Program-made: the position numbers and the translations under genes
Part shown: positions 22,586 through 34,155 of the stretch, piece by piece
How the letters are laid out: each line of letters starts with the position of its first letter
Numbering within the stretch: position 1 is the stretch's first letter
Notes under the pieces: generated by a model
The model's database searches: none
What the model was told of the DNA's origin: nothing
What the model saw: only the letters and a program-made list of their open reading frames with translations
Origin: Clavelina lepadiformis
Taxonomy: Eukaryota; Chordata; Ascidiacea; Aplousobranchia; Clavelinidae
Assembly (NCBI RefSeq): GCF_947623445.1
Contig: NC_135241.1
Location: 18,788,501-18,852,500, forward strand
Length of the DNA: 64,000 nucleotides
Reading direction: 5' to 3'

Positions 22586-25500
22586 TCAGGTTTGTGCTTG
22601 GAACTCCTTAATTTTTATATCTATGTTCTGCTTTAAAGGCATCTCAAAAGTTTCAAAGTCAACTTCATATCCAAATCTCTCCCTTTTTTGCTGCTGGGCA
22701 CCAAGTAAGTTTTGAGTTGTTGGTTGATCTGTCCATGTCTGCTAAGACAAAATGACTTGTAAAATGTTGGAAGTTTTGTTGATATGACAATTTTTTCTGT
22801 ATGAGTATCACTAAACTAAAACTAACATTTCTTGGTGAGTAGGTTATCTCTTCATTTGGCAGAGCCCCCGAGCTGAGACAGTCAGCAGCAAATAATACTG
22901 CATTTTTTACTCGTGGAGTGTCTGTTATTTTCCTTGTATCACGTACAACAGGCGTTTGTGGAATGCTTGATGGGTTAATTTGCATGATCTGGGAAAATAT
23001 GTTAGCAGCGAGAAGCTGAAATATAATTTAATTGATGAGAACAGAAATTACTAAACACTGTAGATAAGGAAGGAATTGTATGATTTGTATTGCTATACAA
23101 TTTCATATGTGTTTACCTGCACTTCTGACTGTTTTGGAGAATCTCCTTGACCTTTGTGAGGTGATTCTGTTTTGTCTAGAACAGCTGTGCTGGGAGCAGT
23201 CATGTGACCCTAGATCACATGAAACAATTTTATTTTTATTATTATATTATTTTTATACAATGAAATGATTTTAAGTTGAAGTAATTGTGCACCAAGGTTG
23301 TCAACCTGAGGTATTGGTGGTATGGTTAGCGGCTTGTTTGCAGTAGGTCCTTTCTTCCCTTTTCCCTTCTTGTCCTTCTTTGGTTTAGGAGCAGCATCAT
23401 ACTTTTCTTTCACCATTCGATAGACTTCACCATTGGCCCAGTCCCTTGCTACATCAACTGCTGTTTTTTCTATGAAAAAGAATTACGCCATTTTACATTT
23501 AACGTTTTTGCCCTTGGTGTCAACGGTTTTTGAATTACATAAATTTTACATGTCAGTGGTATTGATATTGCATTTATCTAGAAACCTAAGACACACTTGA
23601 ATCTTTGTATCAGCTTTGCCATAATAAATTTTAATTCAATTATAAGAAAATGTGGAAATTCTTTGCCGGTCACAAGACAATGCCTAAAAGCAGGTTCTCA
23701 CAAGGTATCTATTGTAATTTGATGTCATACGATCTTTGTCAGTATTGTATGAAATCTCCGATAATTTAAATTAGTGTCGCCATTGCTTGAAATTGTTTGG
23801 TTTTATTCAGTGCAAGGAAATTCAAATGTATATATATATTTTTTTGTATATACCTTTTCTGTTCATTATGGTTACATTAACATTGCAGTCAAGGAGAAAT
23901 TTGACAACATCAGGTTTGCAGCTCTCAATTGCACGCATTAATGGTGTGGCACTATTCCATGTCACGGCATTTCCATCAGCACCAGCATACAACAATGCCT
24001 ATGAATACAAACAGTTTCAGTGATTTGTTTTGAGAAATATCAGTCATACAGTAGTTATGGGGGTCTTGGAAATTAGCTAATATCACTAAATAACTAATTT
24101 GTTCCTAACAGATTCAACAAAAACGTTTGCCTTGATCTGTACCTGTACAACATCTAATTGACCGGAATGGCAAGCATGATGCAAGGGTGTCCATTTGAAA
24201 TTATCTCTTGCTTCAACACTTGCCCTAAAGGAATAAAAATACCATTTTAAGCCGAAAAGTTGATTTAATTCATAAAAAAATTTATGCTGGCAAAAGTTGT
24301 TATTGTTCATTTCATGAGTATGGACTTGACAATATGGAAGTGTGGTAAGCTTTGAAACTTGCAAGTTAAAATATTGACATACCCCAAAGACAGTAGAAAT
24401 TTAGTTAACTCTAGATTTCCTTCTGCTGAAGCAGCCATCAGTGGTGTTTTAAAGTACTTGTCACGTGTATCAATTTCTGTTCCAGTCTGAATAAATCAAT
24501 TTTTATTTAAAAAATTTTGTTCAGTGGGACGTTTACTGTATTTTGATTTTAAGAATTCATTTGACTAATTACCTCAAAAGCTCTCTTTAGAGATTCAATA
24601 TCGCCTATTTTGGCAGCTTCAGTTATGTTCATGTATTGCTTTTCAGGTTGTTGAAGGTACCAGGCAGAGTCGTCTTGCAGAGGATGTTTTGGTGGCTTGT
24701 CTCTGCAACAGCATAAAACATAACCAACTAACCATCCTGCTTTACTAGCACAGTTTATAACAAGTTAAACTATAAATAATTGGCCTGTTGAAGTGAACTT
24801 TGAAATGCTATTTCACCTGTTGAATCGACTTGTATCGGTCCACAGCACTTGCTTTTCAACATATCTATGTGGTGGACCACCATCTGGCCTTCGAGGGCCT
24901 TCCTTGTCAGTGCAGATTGGCATAGGAATCTTCAGTTTTCCTCTCTTGCCTTTCTTTCCTCCCTTCTTTCCTTTTTTGCCTTTTTTCTTTTTGCCCTCAA
25001 ATGCTGACATTAAATAAGTCTTTGATATATATTTCTTGCCAGAAAGGAACTCGTCCACCTCCAGTACTCCTTTCCTGTCCTTGTCGTGGACCTGAAAAAC
25101 ATTTGTGCAAAAGTAAATATCTATTTTAGCTGAATGGTTTTCATGGCTGTTTTGGCTCTCACCTCATACAATCTTTTGCGAATATCATCCTCAATTGGAG
25201 CACCCAGCTGCTTCATTACATTGTCAAAGTCTTGTCTGTCTACATAATTCCCTTTTAAATCAGAATCTTCATCCTTGGTCATAACCTGTTAATTGTATGT
25301 CAAGCTTGAAATCCAGTTGGTTTAAGGAGATAAAATAGTCAAGCTCTTAAAAGAAAATGTCAAGTTTTTTAGTGTGGCTTGATATTGGAACCAAAATGTT
25401 TTGACAGCTTGTGTGCCCACTGCGTTGACGTTTTTCTCAGTAGCAAATATGCATCCCACTTACAACTTTCATTAGTGTCTCCTTGATAAGATCTGCTCTT

Positions 25501-27475
25501 TCACATGACCAGTCATAAAGGTTCACTAAAGCAGGATTGTTAGGGTTTTTCATCCCTGGCTTGGAATATTTTGCAAAAACTTTTTCAGCTTTTCTTAGTT
25601 CTTTTCCAGCCTCTTTGTGGCTCTTTTCTTTTGCAAGCAGTCGGGGTGTAAAACCATCATTATTCTTTTGCTTGGAATTGCAACCTGTCAATTTACAATG
25701 CCATGAAAAAAATATTTCTGTGAAGTAAACATTATGCATTTGATATTTCAGGTAACAACGCATTGTAACATTTTGGTTATATCTGATTATATCTTGTTCA
25801 GAACTTACCTCTTTGTCCAAGATATTTGCATATCATACCAAAACCCCCTTCCGCTGCAAAATGAAGTGCATTGTTTCCGTCCATCTCACTGCAATTGGCA
25901 TCTGCTCCATAAGCGACAAGAGACTGCAAAAGCCAATGTTATATGTATAGAGATCTTTGCAAAGAATCTGCTTTGCAAGTATATCTTATGCATACTTTTA
26001 CTGCATCCAGTGATCCCATTTGAGAAGCAAAATGAAGAGGAACTAATTTTCTCTTGTCCATTATGTTTGGATTTGCTCCGTTCTGCAAGAGCGCTCTCAC
26101 CACGGAAATGCTTCCAGAGGAACAGGCTTCAGACAATGCAGATCTTCCGGTAATCTGTAAGATTTGGAAGAATATTTGTTGATAAGTTCGACTGCAGATT
26201 ATGATAGGTTACTATATTTTTTCTATTGATTGGTCGAGGCATTTGGCAGTACGTTTAAAAGAATTTTTACCTTGTTAACTGCATCTGCTTTTGCACCCTT
26301 TTCGAGGAGCATGAGACACATGGTCTCGTTTTCTAGTGACTGTTCACACGCCGTTACCAATACCGGCTTCGCGCTTTCGGCTGTATTGTTAACGTCAGCA
26401 CCATGAGCCAGCACGATATCAAGGCAACGTCTGTGCCGTTTTGTAGACGCAGAGAAGCAATAATACAATACATCTAAATAAAACAATAGTTATCGTTTGG
26501 ATTAATAAATGGATTGTTGTTTTAAGTGCAATCAGTAAGCAATCACCGACTGCTACTACTAAACTATACACTATAGACTTTTTTAACAATCCATTTATTA
26601 ATCACTATTTGAAAAGTTGCTTGGCGTAATATTCGTTTGTAACAAAAATTTGTCATAACTCCATCACTTTCAAAAGCAAAGTTGTCGAAATGTTTTGGGA
26701 TCTAAGCATCAGGATCGTCAACATAGGCAAACATCGTCTGTTTTTACCCCAAAACCACGCATCACTCGAGCTGCACTGATATTGCTATTGTGGGAATAGA
26801 ATTTCTTGGCTAATTTAAGTCACGGTTATCTGCAATCATTCCAGGAAACTCCAAATCAGTACAAACCTCGCTCTTCGCTGTCTTTGACTCTCAAGTCCGC
26901 GCCGGCTTTTGCGAGAAGTTCGACCGTCTTATCGTGGCCATAATCAGCAGCTTTCATGACCGGGGTACGGCCTGCGAAGGTAAAACTTTACATAGAAACA
27001 CGATGCTACCCTTTTCTGGTATGTAGGATTGGTTTAGTACCCTTGAAATCTTGTACATTCGGGAATGCTCCAAGTTTTAGAAGAAACTTGATCATCTTGT
27101 CGTTGTTTGATTGCGCCGCCAGATGGAGTGCGCACTCCCCGTCCCTGGGATCGCGGTAGTTGATTAACCTGGTGTTTTTTAATTAAATTAAAAAGTTATT
27201 AATTTTTCAGATTTTAGCCAAGATCAAGTATTCAACAAAAACCGTAAATTGCTTTCAAAGGTTGTTGCTTGATCACTAGAATTATTACAGAACGCCCATA
27301 AAGATTCAAAATTAGGTGCAATAAAAATGTGCCATAAAATGTTTCAAAGCCGTGCTTACATTGGAATGCCTTGTAGACATAGTTTGTTTACTTGGTAAGT
27401 GTCTTCTTGTCGAACGCTCTGAAGGAGTTTGTAGACTTGTAAAATTTCCAACCGCGATTCTGCGGTCACAGCCAT
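22586..27475 (-). CDS. ankef1: Ankyrin repeat and EF-hand domain-containing protein 1 (ANKEF1)
   Basis: Seventeen exons join in phase from ATG 27475: 27360-27475, 27041-27168, 26867-26971, 26271-26473, 25996-26154, 25809-25923, 25464-25684, 25163-25285, 24817-25091, 24573-24702, 24383-24486, 24143-24224, 23854-23998, 23306-23469, 23117-23209, 22827-22988 and 22586-22693, giving 810 aa (human about 776). Ankyrin repeats fill the first 300 residues (TPVMKAADYGHDKTVELLAKAGAD, starting before TKRHRRC). An EF-hand pair follows: DSDLKGNYVDRQ has Gln at position 12, while DKDRKGVLEVDE is canonical. Next are a lysine/glycine-rich linker ending in KLKIPMPIC and PRRPDGGPP, then a second set of ankyrin repeats (KWTPLHHACHSGQLDVV). 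The C-terminus RFGYEVDFETFEMPLKQNI matches the family tail. Function is poorly known. The last three exons are the least certain. Confidence 0.93.
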
Positions 27476-30400
27476 ATCTCTTCTTTCTTTTACTTGCTAT
27501 CTACATCTTATTTTCAGAACTTGCCGTTAGGTTATAAATTCGCAACCGCCCATACCTTGGTCTTACCTGCAAATAGAAAATTTTATTCAAAAAATTGCTT
27601 TTTACCACAGGCTTCAGAAAAGTTTGCTTTTACAATTGATTTTACGACATTACTATTGGATCAGACTGTACACTTCACTGCTGTCATTGTACCCTGCGTT
27701 TGACAATCTGTTCTTGTGAGCTTTCCGCAAGGACATTTCGCTACCCTTACAAATGCTTTGGATAAATGTTATTTTTTAGGCTTGCCTCACGAATTATAAG
27801 TCCGACTATTTCCAGGTAAACACAACCTCTCCTTTTAAAGCGTTTCGCCCTTTTTGTTACTATTTCCTTTAAACGAAGGGTTAAATCAACAGCAACTCAT
27901 TTATCTTGACACAACGCAAATATCTTCATAGAATTATGGTCTGTGATCATAATACTGATAATGCTTCCTCAAATGTAATTATTTTGACCGATGCTTTGTC
28001 CAAACCTGTGCGTTTGTGCGCTACCGACCACCTAAGTAAGGCTTTGCTGCTTGGAGACCATTGGAGTTATATCTGCCAATGCCTAGTGGTTATAGATGAC
28101 TCACGAAGCTGGCGCAGGACGGTCTAGTTTTTGGAATTCTCAAATCTGTTTTCGAAATTTTACTGGCTAAGCTGCTGAAGTATGAGTGTCCATCACAATA
28201 GTAGCCAACAATGGAAAACGCTTTATTCCAGAAGGTCCATTTCATTTATTTTTAAACTTGTAATACGCAAAACAAATCAGTTTCTTCATGTTATGGCACT
28301 TTATGCGTTGAAATACTGTACTACACTTACTACGCGCTTATCCATATAATTACGATTTTCCAACTGAAAACAACGGCGAATTAGCATTACAAATAACTTG
28401 CCTATTCCGGGTGTGTATTGATTTCACTTCGACTAGACGAGTTAGGAGTAAACTATTTGACCTAACCGGCTTTACTGGAACATGATTAACTCAGTTGCTG
28501 GCAATCCATTTGCCAATCATAATATATTTTCCTCATTACCCTGATTTTCCTAATACGTCGGAACAGTATGTAGTAGTTCAGTCGTTTTTCTTTGGCTTAC
28601 GATACTTTTCCGAAGCCATTTAAACCTTTTGTATCGCTAGACGTATTCACTGGTTAATACGCGCACACGGTATTCAAACAATGAAATATCGGCGTATGTT
28701 GTTGCTAAGGCAGTGTCCGGGTCAAATCTCGACTCACGCTAATTTCCCTCTCAAGTGCCTATTTGTTTATTTTGTCGTTACGTCATTCGTTTCTTTTTTC
28801 TCCTCTCAATCCGAACGTACTGTAGATAGGATTATTACGTTAGCTTTCAGAGAATGACGTTAACTCGATTCCATAGTTTTAAAGGAATAAGATTGGGGTC
28901 AAACCCATGGGCTTCCTAATTGCAACCAAATTCTAACGTGTTATTAGGTTTTGAACTTAATTGACTAACATTTTGAAAAAGTAACACGGTTGGCTACAAA
29001 CTCTAACAAACAAGAGATAATTGCACAGAAAGCTAATGTCCAATTTGGCCACTATCATACAATAAAAGCAGCCGGTGGGATAAAAAATAACCCATTTTAA
29101 AGTACTGTAGAGTAAAACTTAAGAAACAACAGCTTACGTGCTGCATATCCAAGTCAGAGACCTTTTTATGACATAAGTTAATTTATAATCCGACTTAGGA
29201 CGGGTCCGGATGACTGGTTTGTTGGAGTTTTAATATTAACGAGTAATACGGTAAGTACCATATTAAAATTACTTACTTATTCCGTATGATCTGGTTATTT
29301 GAAGACCTTGGTTACATGACGTTGACACCAAACAGTTCTCGACCAATTTGGTTTGAAACCGTCTGGGGCAGGAACTTTACGCACCAACACCAAAATTCAC
29401 TCAGGCCTGAATTATTTCCAAGTGCATTGTGACATCATAAATAACTTTAGTGATGAAATTTTGAACCTTGATGTTCTAACCATTTTGCAAAATTTAGAAC
29501 AGTAGTTGAGGTAGGCTACGTTGTGCTCAATTTACTTTACTCGAGTTGGCAATTAACGACGATGTTTTGCGATTTAAGTATGCAGCGTTTATTTGCACAT
29601 TCTATAATGACCTCCGCACAAATATAATAAACGAATCATACTTCAGAATATCTCCAGTGCGCCTGTCAATGAAGCCAAATAGCATTGATGCACTATAGTC
29701 GTTGTCAATTTTTGTCTCGAATTTACTGTATTTTGTTCCACTCGTACTCTCGTAGACACGCCTGCTAAACTTCCTGCAAAACTTTACTGTTATTTTATTT
29801 TAAGAGGAAGTTAAAGGCAAAGTACTTACCGTTTGATCTTTCAAATAACATCATTTAAGCCAAGGCATTGACTCAATTTTTGCGGTTTCAGTTTTGTGTT
29901 GACAACTTAGATTTTTCTTTTAAGCCCTAGACCAAATTTTCAAAATTTTTCAATTTTATTTTATCGAAATGTTTGTTGTTGTTTTTGTAAATAACATCTT
30001 TTTTCTTTTGAGGTAGAATGTAGGCTATAGTTCTCAAACGCTGCTTAAATTATTGTTGTTCTATAAAAAAAACTTATTGGCATCCATAAATTATACTTTA
30101 TACCACCATAAACCCTGCAGACATTGGGACATATACAATTCGTATAAATAATACATAAGCTTTTTCTTTCACACGCGATGATAATGATGAAAATTTAATG
30201 TGAGAAGTGTTGATTCTCCTGTTGAAAATTGTTCACAACGAAAATAGCTTAAATTAGACCAGTATTCACAAAGGTTGTTCGATCTAGGTCTCTAGGAAGT
30301 ACAAACTGGCGAATGACGAATAAGTAGGCTATCCTTATTATACACTATTATGCTGCTATTTTGCATATAGATATGTTTAAAGTTGATTTCACCGGGTAGT

Positions 30401-30491
30401 GAAATCTTATGATGACCAGATATATTGCATGTTTCAGAAGACAGTTTCTTTAAAAAATATAACTGTTCGTCAGTAGATTGCAAGGAAGCAT
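27476..30491. other. Intergenic, no gene recognised
   Basis: AT-rich sequence between the divergent ANKEF1 and Sel1-repeat genes. Only short frames without domains are present. A small imperfect palindrome (TACGGTAAGTACC ... TTACTTATTCCGTA) lies near 29246-29286. Promoters of both flanking genes should be here, but I cannot identify them. Confidence 0.5.
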
Positions 30492-32176
30492 ATGGCTTCG
30501 ACAAGGCGTCGACGTTCTTTAACGAAAAGCGTCAAGTTTGCAAATGACGAAGATTCTGGCCACGAAGACTTACAACTTCTGAAACCAGCCCTTAGAATAG
30601 GAAATTTTGCGCGATATGGCAACACCATTTTTCAGATACGGGAACCAAAAGAGGACTCGATTTACTGCAGAGCTTTAGAGGTCGGTCTTATTCAGAAGAA
30701 TTGGTTTTAAAGCACTGCTATGTGTATGCGCGATATGTTTGCTTTTCAACAAATAGACGCGCTATAAACTTACCTCTCATAAAAGATGTTGAACATTTGA
30801 TATAAAAATGTTACCTAGATAGCATTAAAAATTATGTTGCTTACATTGTCGGAATGCGCTGAAAAGAGTTTTTACATTATATTGGTGGCAGGTAATTGCA
30901 GTCGTCTTCGTATTTTTGTTGGTGTATGCTTGTTATTTTCACTACGAGGCCGTCCATTTCCATGTTGCTAAGGGATACGGTCATCTTGGCTATGCGTCGG
31001 CACAACACGTTGTCGGCCAGCGCTTGCTGACTGGCAGGGGAGCGACAAAGAACGGAACGGAAGCAATGAGATGGTTCAAGTAAGTTTGCATTTCATTTTG
31101 CAAATATATAAAGATATATGTAAACAAGAATTGTAAATTCCTGTATACCTATATCTTATTATACCGTGACTGCAAATTCTGCAGTAGAAGTGTTAAAATA
31201 GTAGGTAGTTTTATAATATATTTTTAAATGTCAGCTTTCGTATGTAATCTAAACGCTCCTTTTATCCACAGGTATGCGGCTGATCAGGGCCACGCAGAAG
31301 CTTCGTTTAATCTCGCTGTTGGACATATTCACGGCGAAAAAACTGGTCTAAAACCGGGGTAACGTACTGTAGTTATAACTGCTGCGGTTGCTACCGACGA
31401 CCAAGATATAATTAGATTAACGTAATTGCGTGGACATATTCGAACATTTGTCTTTAACTAGAAAAGTTTCAGCTTCACTGCGAGTAAGAATGCCGGAGTG
31501 AACCAGTGGTATAAGAACTTTACCCCATTCTGCATTAATGACGTTTGCAGCTGTTCAATGGTCGTGGTATATAATTAATTAATACCAATATTTTATCAAT
31601 TCATTCCGTCATTCAATCAATCAATCATTTTATTTTTCGTCAAAAGCGCAGTGGGGACGAAGTCGAACATTTCTAGCAAAAACTTTCCTACCACAAAACT
31701 TTGATCAAAATTGGCCAGCCAGTTTCGGTGTAATGTTGCTTTCAGACAAAACTCGCATAAAATAACTTTTTTGGCTGAGATAAGAGCAGGAATAGAGCAA
31801 AAAACTTTAGTTCGCATAGAAACGCAACCTCTGGCAAGGCTAAGCCTAATGACCAGAAGTGTAATATAGCAATAGCAGTGCATGTGTTATAAATAGCCTA
31901 CTAATTGCCACTGCAAGAAAAGTTACATCTGCGAAGATTGTATGGAAGCCCATACTCCTCGCCAAAACAAACGTTTGGTGCAAAAAGTTTGGCATGATGA
32001 AAACAACGTTTTACTGTGTTTTAACGTGAAATGGAACATGTCCGGTTACCTACACAGGCCACTACTTACTTTTTTTTAGGCAAACCGTTCGTTTGTTGAA
32101 GCATGCCAAGAAACATGGGGTGGAAGGAGTTGATCACGCTCTGAACCTTTGTGCACGAAGAAACTGTGACATTTGA
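30492..32176 (+). CDS. Small single-pass membrane protein with Sel1-like repeats
   Basis: Four exons join in phase: 30492-30680, 30892-31079, 31272-31358 and 32080-32176 (TGA), encoding 186 aa. The N-terminus is basic (MASTRRRRSLTKSVKF) with an acidic stretch after it. A membrane segment VIAVVFVFLLVYACYF lies at residues 64-79. The lumenal or C-terminal part carries about two Sel1-like (TPR-type) repeats: 'GYASAQHVVGQRLLTGRG' with 'GTEAMRWFKYAADQGHAEAS' and 'FNLAVGHIHGEKTG'. There is no cleavable signal peptide, so a type II or signal-anchor topology is likely. Sel1 repeats usually mediate protein-protein contacts, often in ER quality control; a specific role is not evident. I do not know the orthologue. 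Confidence 0.8.
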
Positions 32177-32549
32177 CTTAATCTCTTCTCGCATTTCATG
32201 CGTATACCTAACCCTACTCAAATACTGATTCATGAAATCGGACTGTTCATTGACTGTTTGGTTTTCATTGCAACTTACCGTTTACTAAATTCTCAGCATG
32301 TTTTCGTCAGTATTTTATATTTCCTGTACAAAACAAGTCCGCATCAGACTATTGAAGAAGTAATTTACAATTGTGATGAGTGTGTGGTTATTGCGCACCA
32401 TGCTTTGATTTCCATGTAATGTCTCTAAAGTGAATTTGTGTTATTGCACGTTATCAATAGCGGTCATTCTTGCAGTGCTTCTCCTGCTGGTTAGCAGACG
32501 TGTTTGGTTCCTTTGGTTTATAGTGTTGGCCTACTTGAGCTGTCAGAAT

Positions 32550-32957
32550 TCTCCGAGTTCAATCAAGTCAAGTCCTATGCCGAAAGCAGCTCACACTCGC
32601 CAAAAGAGGAAGTCTAAGAGAAGTGCAACTGCTATTTTAACCAGTTCACCATACAAGAAGCAGTTGGCTGCAACGAATCTTAGCCAATCCGCGGTATCTG
32701 GCAACAGCAGTAAAACAAGTTCATCGAAAAAGCGTTCTATGAAGAAAGCTAAGGTTTCCAGGTCATCAATGCAGCAGAAGGACACAGTCGATGAAAGTGA
32801 TAACAACGTAGATGCAGAATGCTTTTACTGCAACGAAATGTATTCCAAATCATCTGAGAATGATGGGTGGATCCAGTGCTCCAAATGCATGCGATGGGCG
32901 CATGAAGCCTGCTCTGGGTGTAATGAAGAGGATGACAACTTTATTTGTGAATTATGA
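32550..32957 (+). pseudogene. C-terminal fragment of a pogo/Tigger-type transposase with PHD-like zinc finger
   Basis: The frame reads a basic linker (RQKRKSKRSATAILTSSPYKK), a Ser/Lys-rich stretch, then 'AECFYCNEMYSKSSENDGW' and 'IQCSKCMRWAHEACSGCNEE' before TGA. A Cys-rich finger of this form (CxxC ... WIQC..C..WAH..C), after an ILTSSPYKK-type linker, is common at the C-terminus of invertebrate pogo-type transposases. No DDE core or HTH was found upstream before the Sel1 gene, so the copy is 5'-truncated. It ends about 110 bp before a 3' TIR (33078-33094), the expected layout. The long frame upstream from 32430 is hydrophobic and probably not part of the protein. Confidence 0.7.
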
Positions 32958-33077
32958 TTTTAAAAATTGATGGTGAACTGCGATTACTTTCATAACTACT
33001 TCGCTTATGATGACAATTTGTAAATAAATTGATTGTGATGTGGAACAAATTGCTTTGTTTACTCAAAACTTATGGTG

Positions 33078-33300
33078 GTCCACTTTACCCCACACATGTG
33101 GGGTAAAGTGGACTATTGGAGGTGCTTTTAAATCAAAAAATTTTTATGTGAGAAAGCAAGCAATCAATAAAAGGGCACTTCAAAAATTATCGAAATACCT
33201 TAGAGTTAACTCTCAAAACAAACAAGTCAAATGTTTTGGTGAAATCAGTGAATTGTAACGATTTAAGCCTTAGGTGGTCCGCTTTACCCCACCCTCCCCT
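33078..33300. mobile_element. Pogo-like termini: head-to-tail TIR junction and a short deletion derivative
   Basis: At 33078-33113, GTCCACTTTACCCCACA is followed after 2 bp by its perfect inverse TGTGGGGTAAAGTGGAC. The left arm is the 3' TIR of the truncated transposase copy; the right arm starts a second, about 190-bp element. That element ends at 33276-33300 with GGTCCGCTTTACCCCACCC and TCCCC, then TA. TA at the outer edge fits the TA target of Tc1/mariner/pogo elements. The terminus resembles the element at 7977 (GGGGAGG-TGGGG-YAAR core). Confidence 0.7.
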
Positions 33301-34155
33301 ACTATAGGAAGATGCTTATCAAGAATCGGAACCTTTAACAAGGTCAGGTAGGCTACCGTCTTCGCTGAGAAGGGATTGCTACAATCTTAGCTTACCATTT
33401 TAGTTACATCACATTACAGTTTTCCTATCGTTTTCTTTAAAATATTGCTTATTTACTATACTAGACACTATACTTCTAACCGTGCAGGTAACACTGGCCC
33501 GTTTGATATTGCTTTCGTACAGCGGGCGGATATTCTTCATTTTAATCTTTTTTTCAGCATGCTGCGCTTTGATTTTCATAATCAAATAGGGAACTTTAGA
33601 ACGATAAACAACAATTGTTGTTTTGTTTGTACATAATTTAGAATTGCGCGCACGTGGACCACGGTTATACAGATTTCATTTTACACGGTCAACCTTCTAT
33701 TTTGTCATGTCATAAGTAACGATACATTAAGACTAGTGTTGAAGTATTATTAGGCTTGAAGGAAATTTGACGTTCCGGAAAGCCAAACCGCAAGTACAGT
33801 AAAGTTTTCTGTAGTGCTGTAGTTGAAAGGCATGACAGCGTAAGATAGCAAATTATGGGACCCATTTCCTCGGCGAGCGAAGCCTAGCTAAGTTTGTTGC
33901 AATAACGTCCTTCTACCGCCCCCAAATTATGACACTGCTTTAAATTTGACATGAAATGGTAATGAAGAATAAAATAGCTACATAGCAGCAATGCGTAGGT
34001 TACACAAAACCAAATTAAACGTACAATACGTGCGCATATTAGCAGCAACAGAACTTGGAAACGATGGAGATCTACGCTGGTGAACATAATCTCGATGATG
34101 AATTGCATATATCAAATTAATCACATAGAAACAAAAACTATGGATTAGCTAGCGG
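33301..34155. other. Intergenic, nothing recognised
   Basis: Between the pogo remnants and the 3' end of the hydroxyacid dehydrogenase gene. Only short shadow frames occur. Confidence 0.5.

Noticed and set aside
32430-32549. Hydrophobic N-terminal extension of the zinc-finger frame, possible membrane protein
   Set aside because: It is continuous by chance with the pogo C-terminal linker; the known family does not carry such a segment and an acceptor-like TTTATAG or CTGTCAG precedes the linker.
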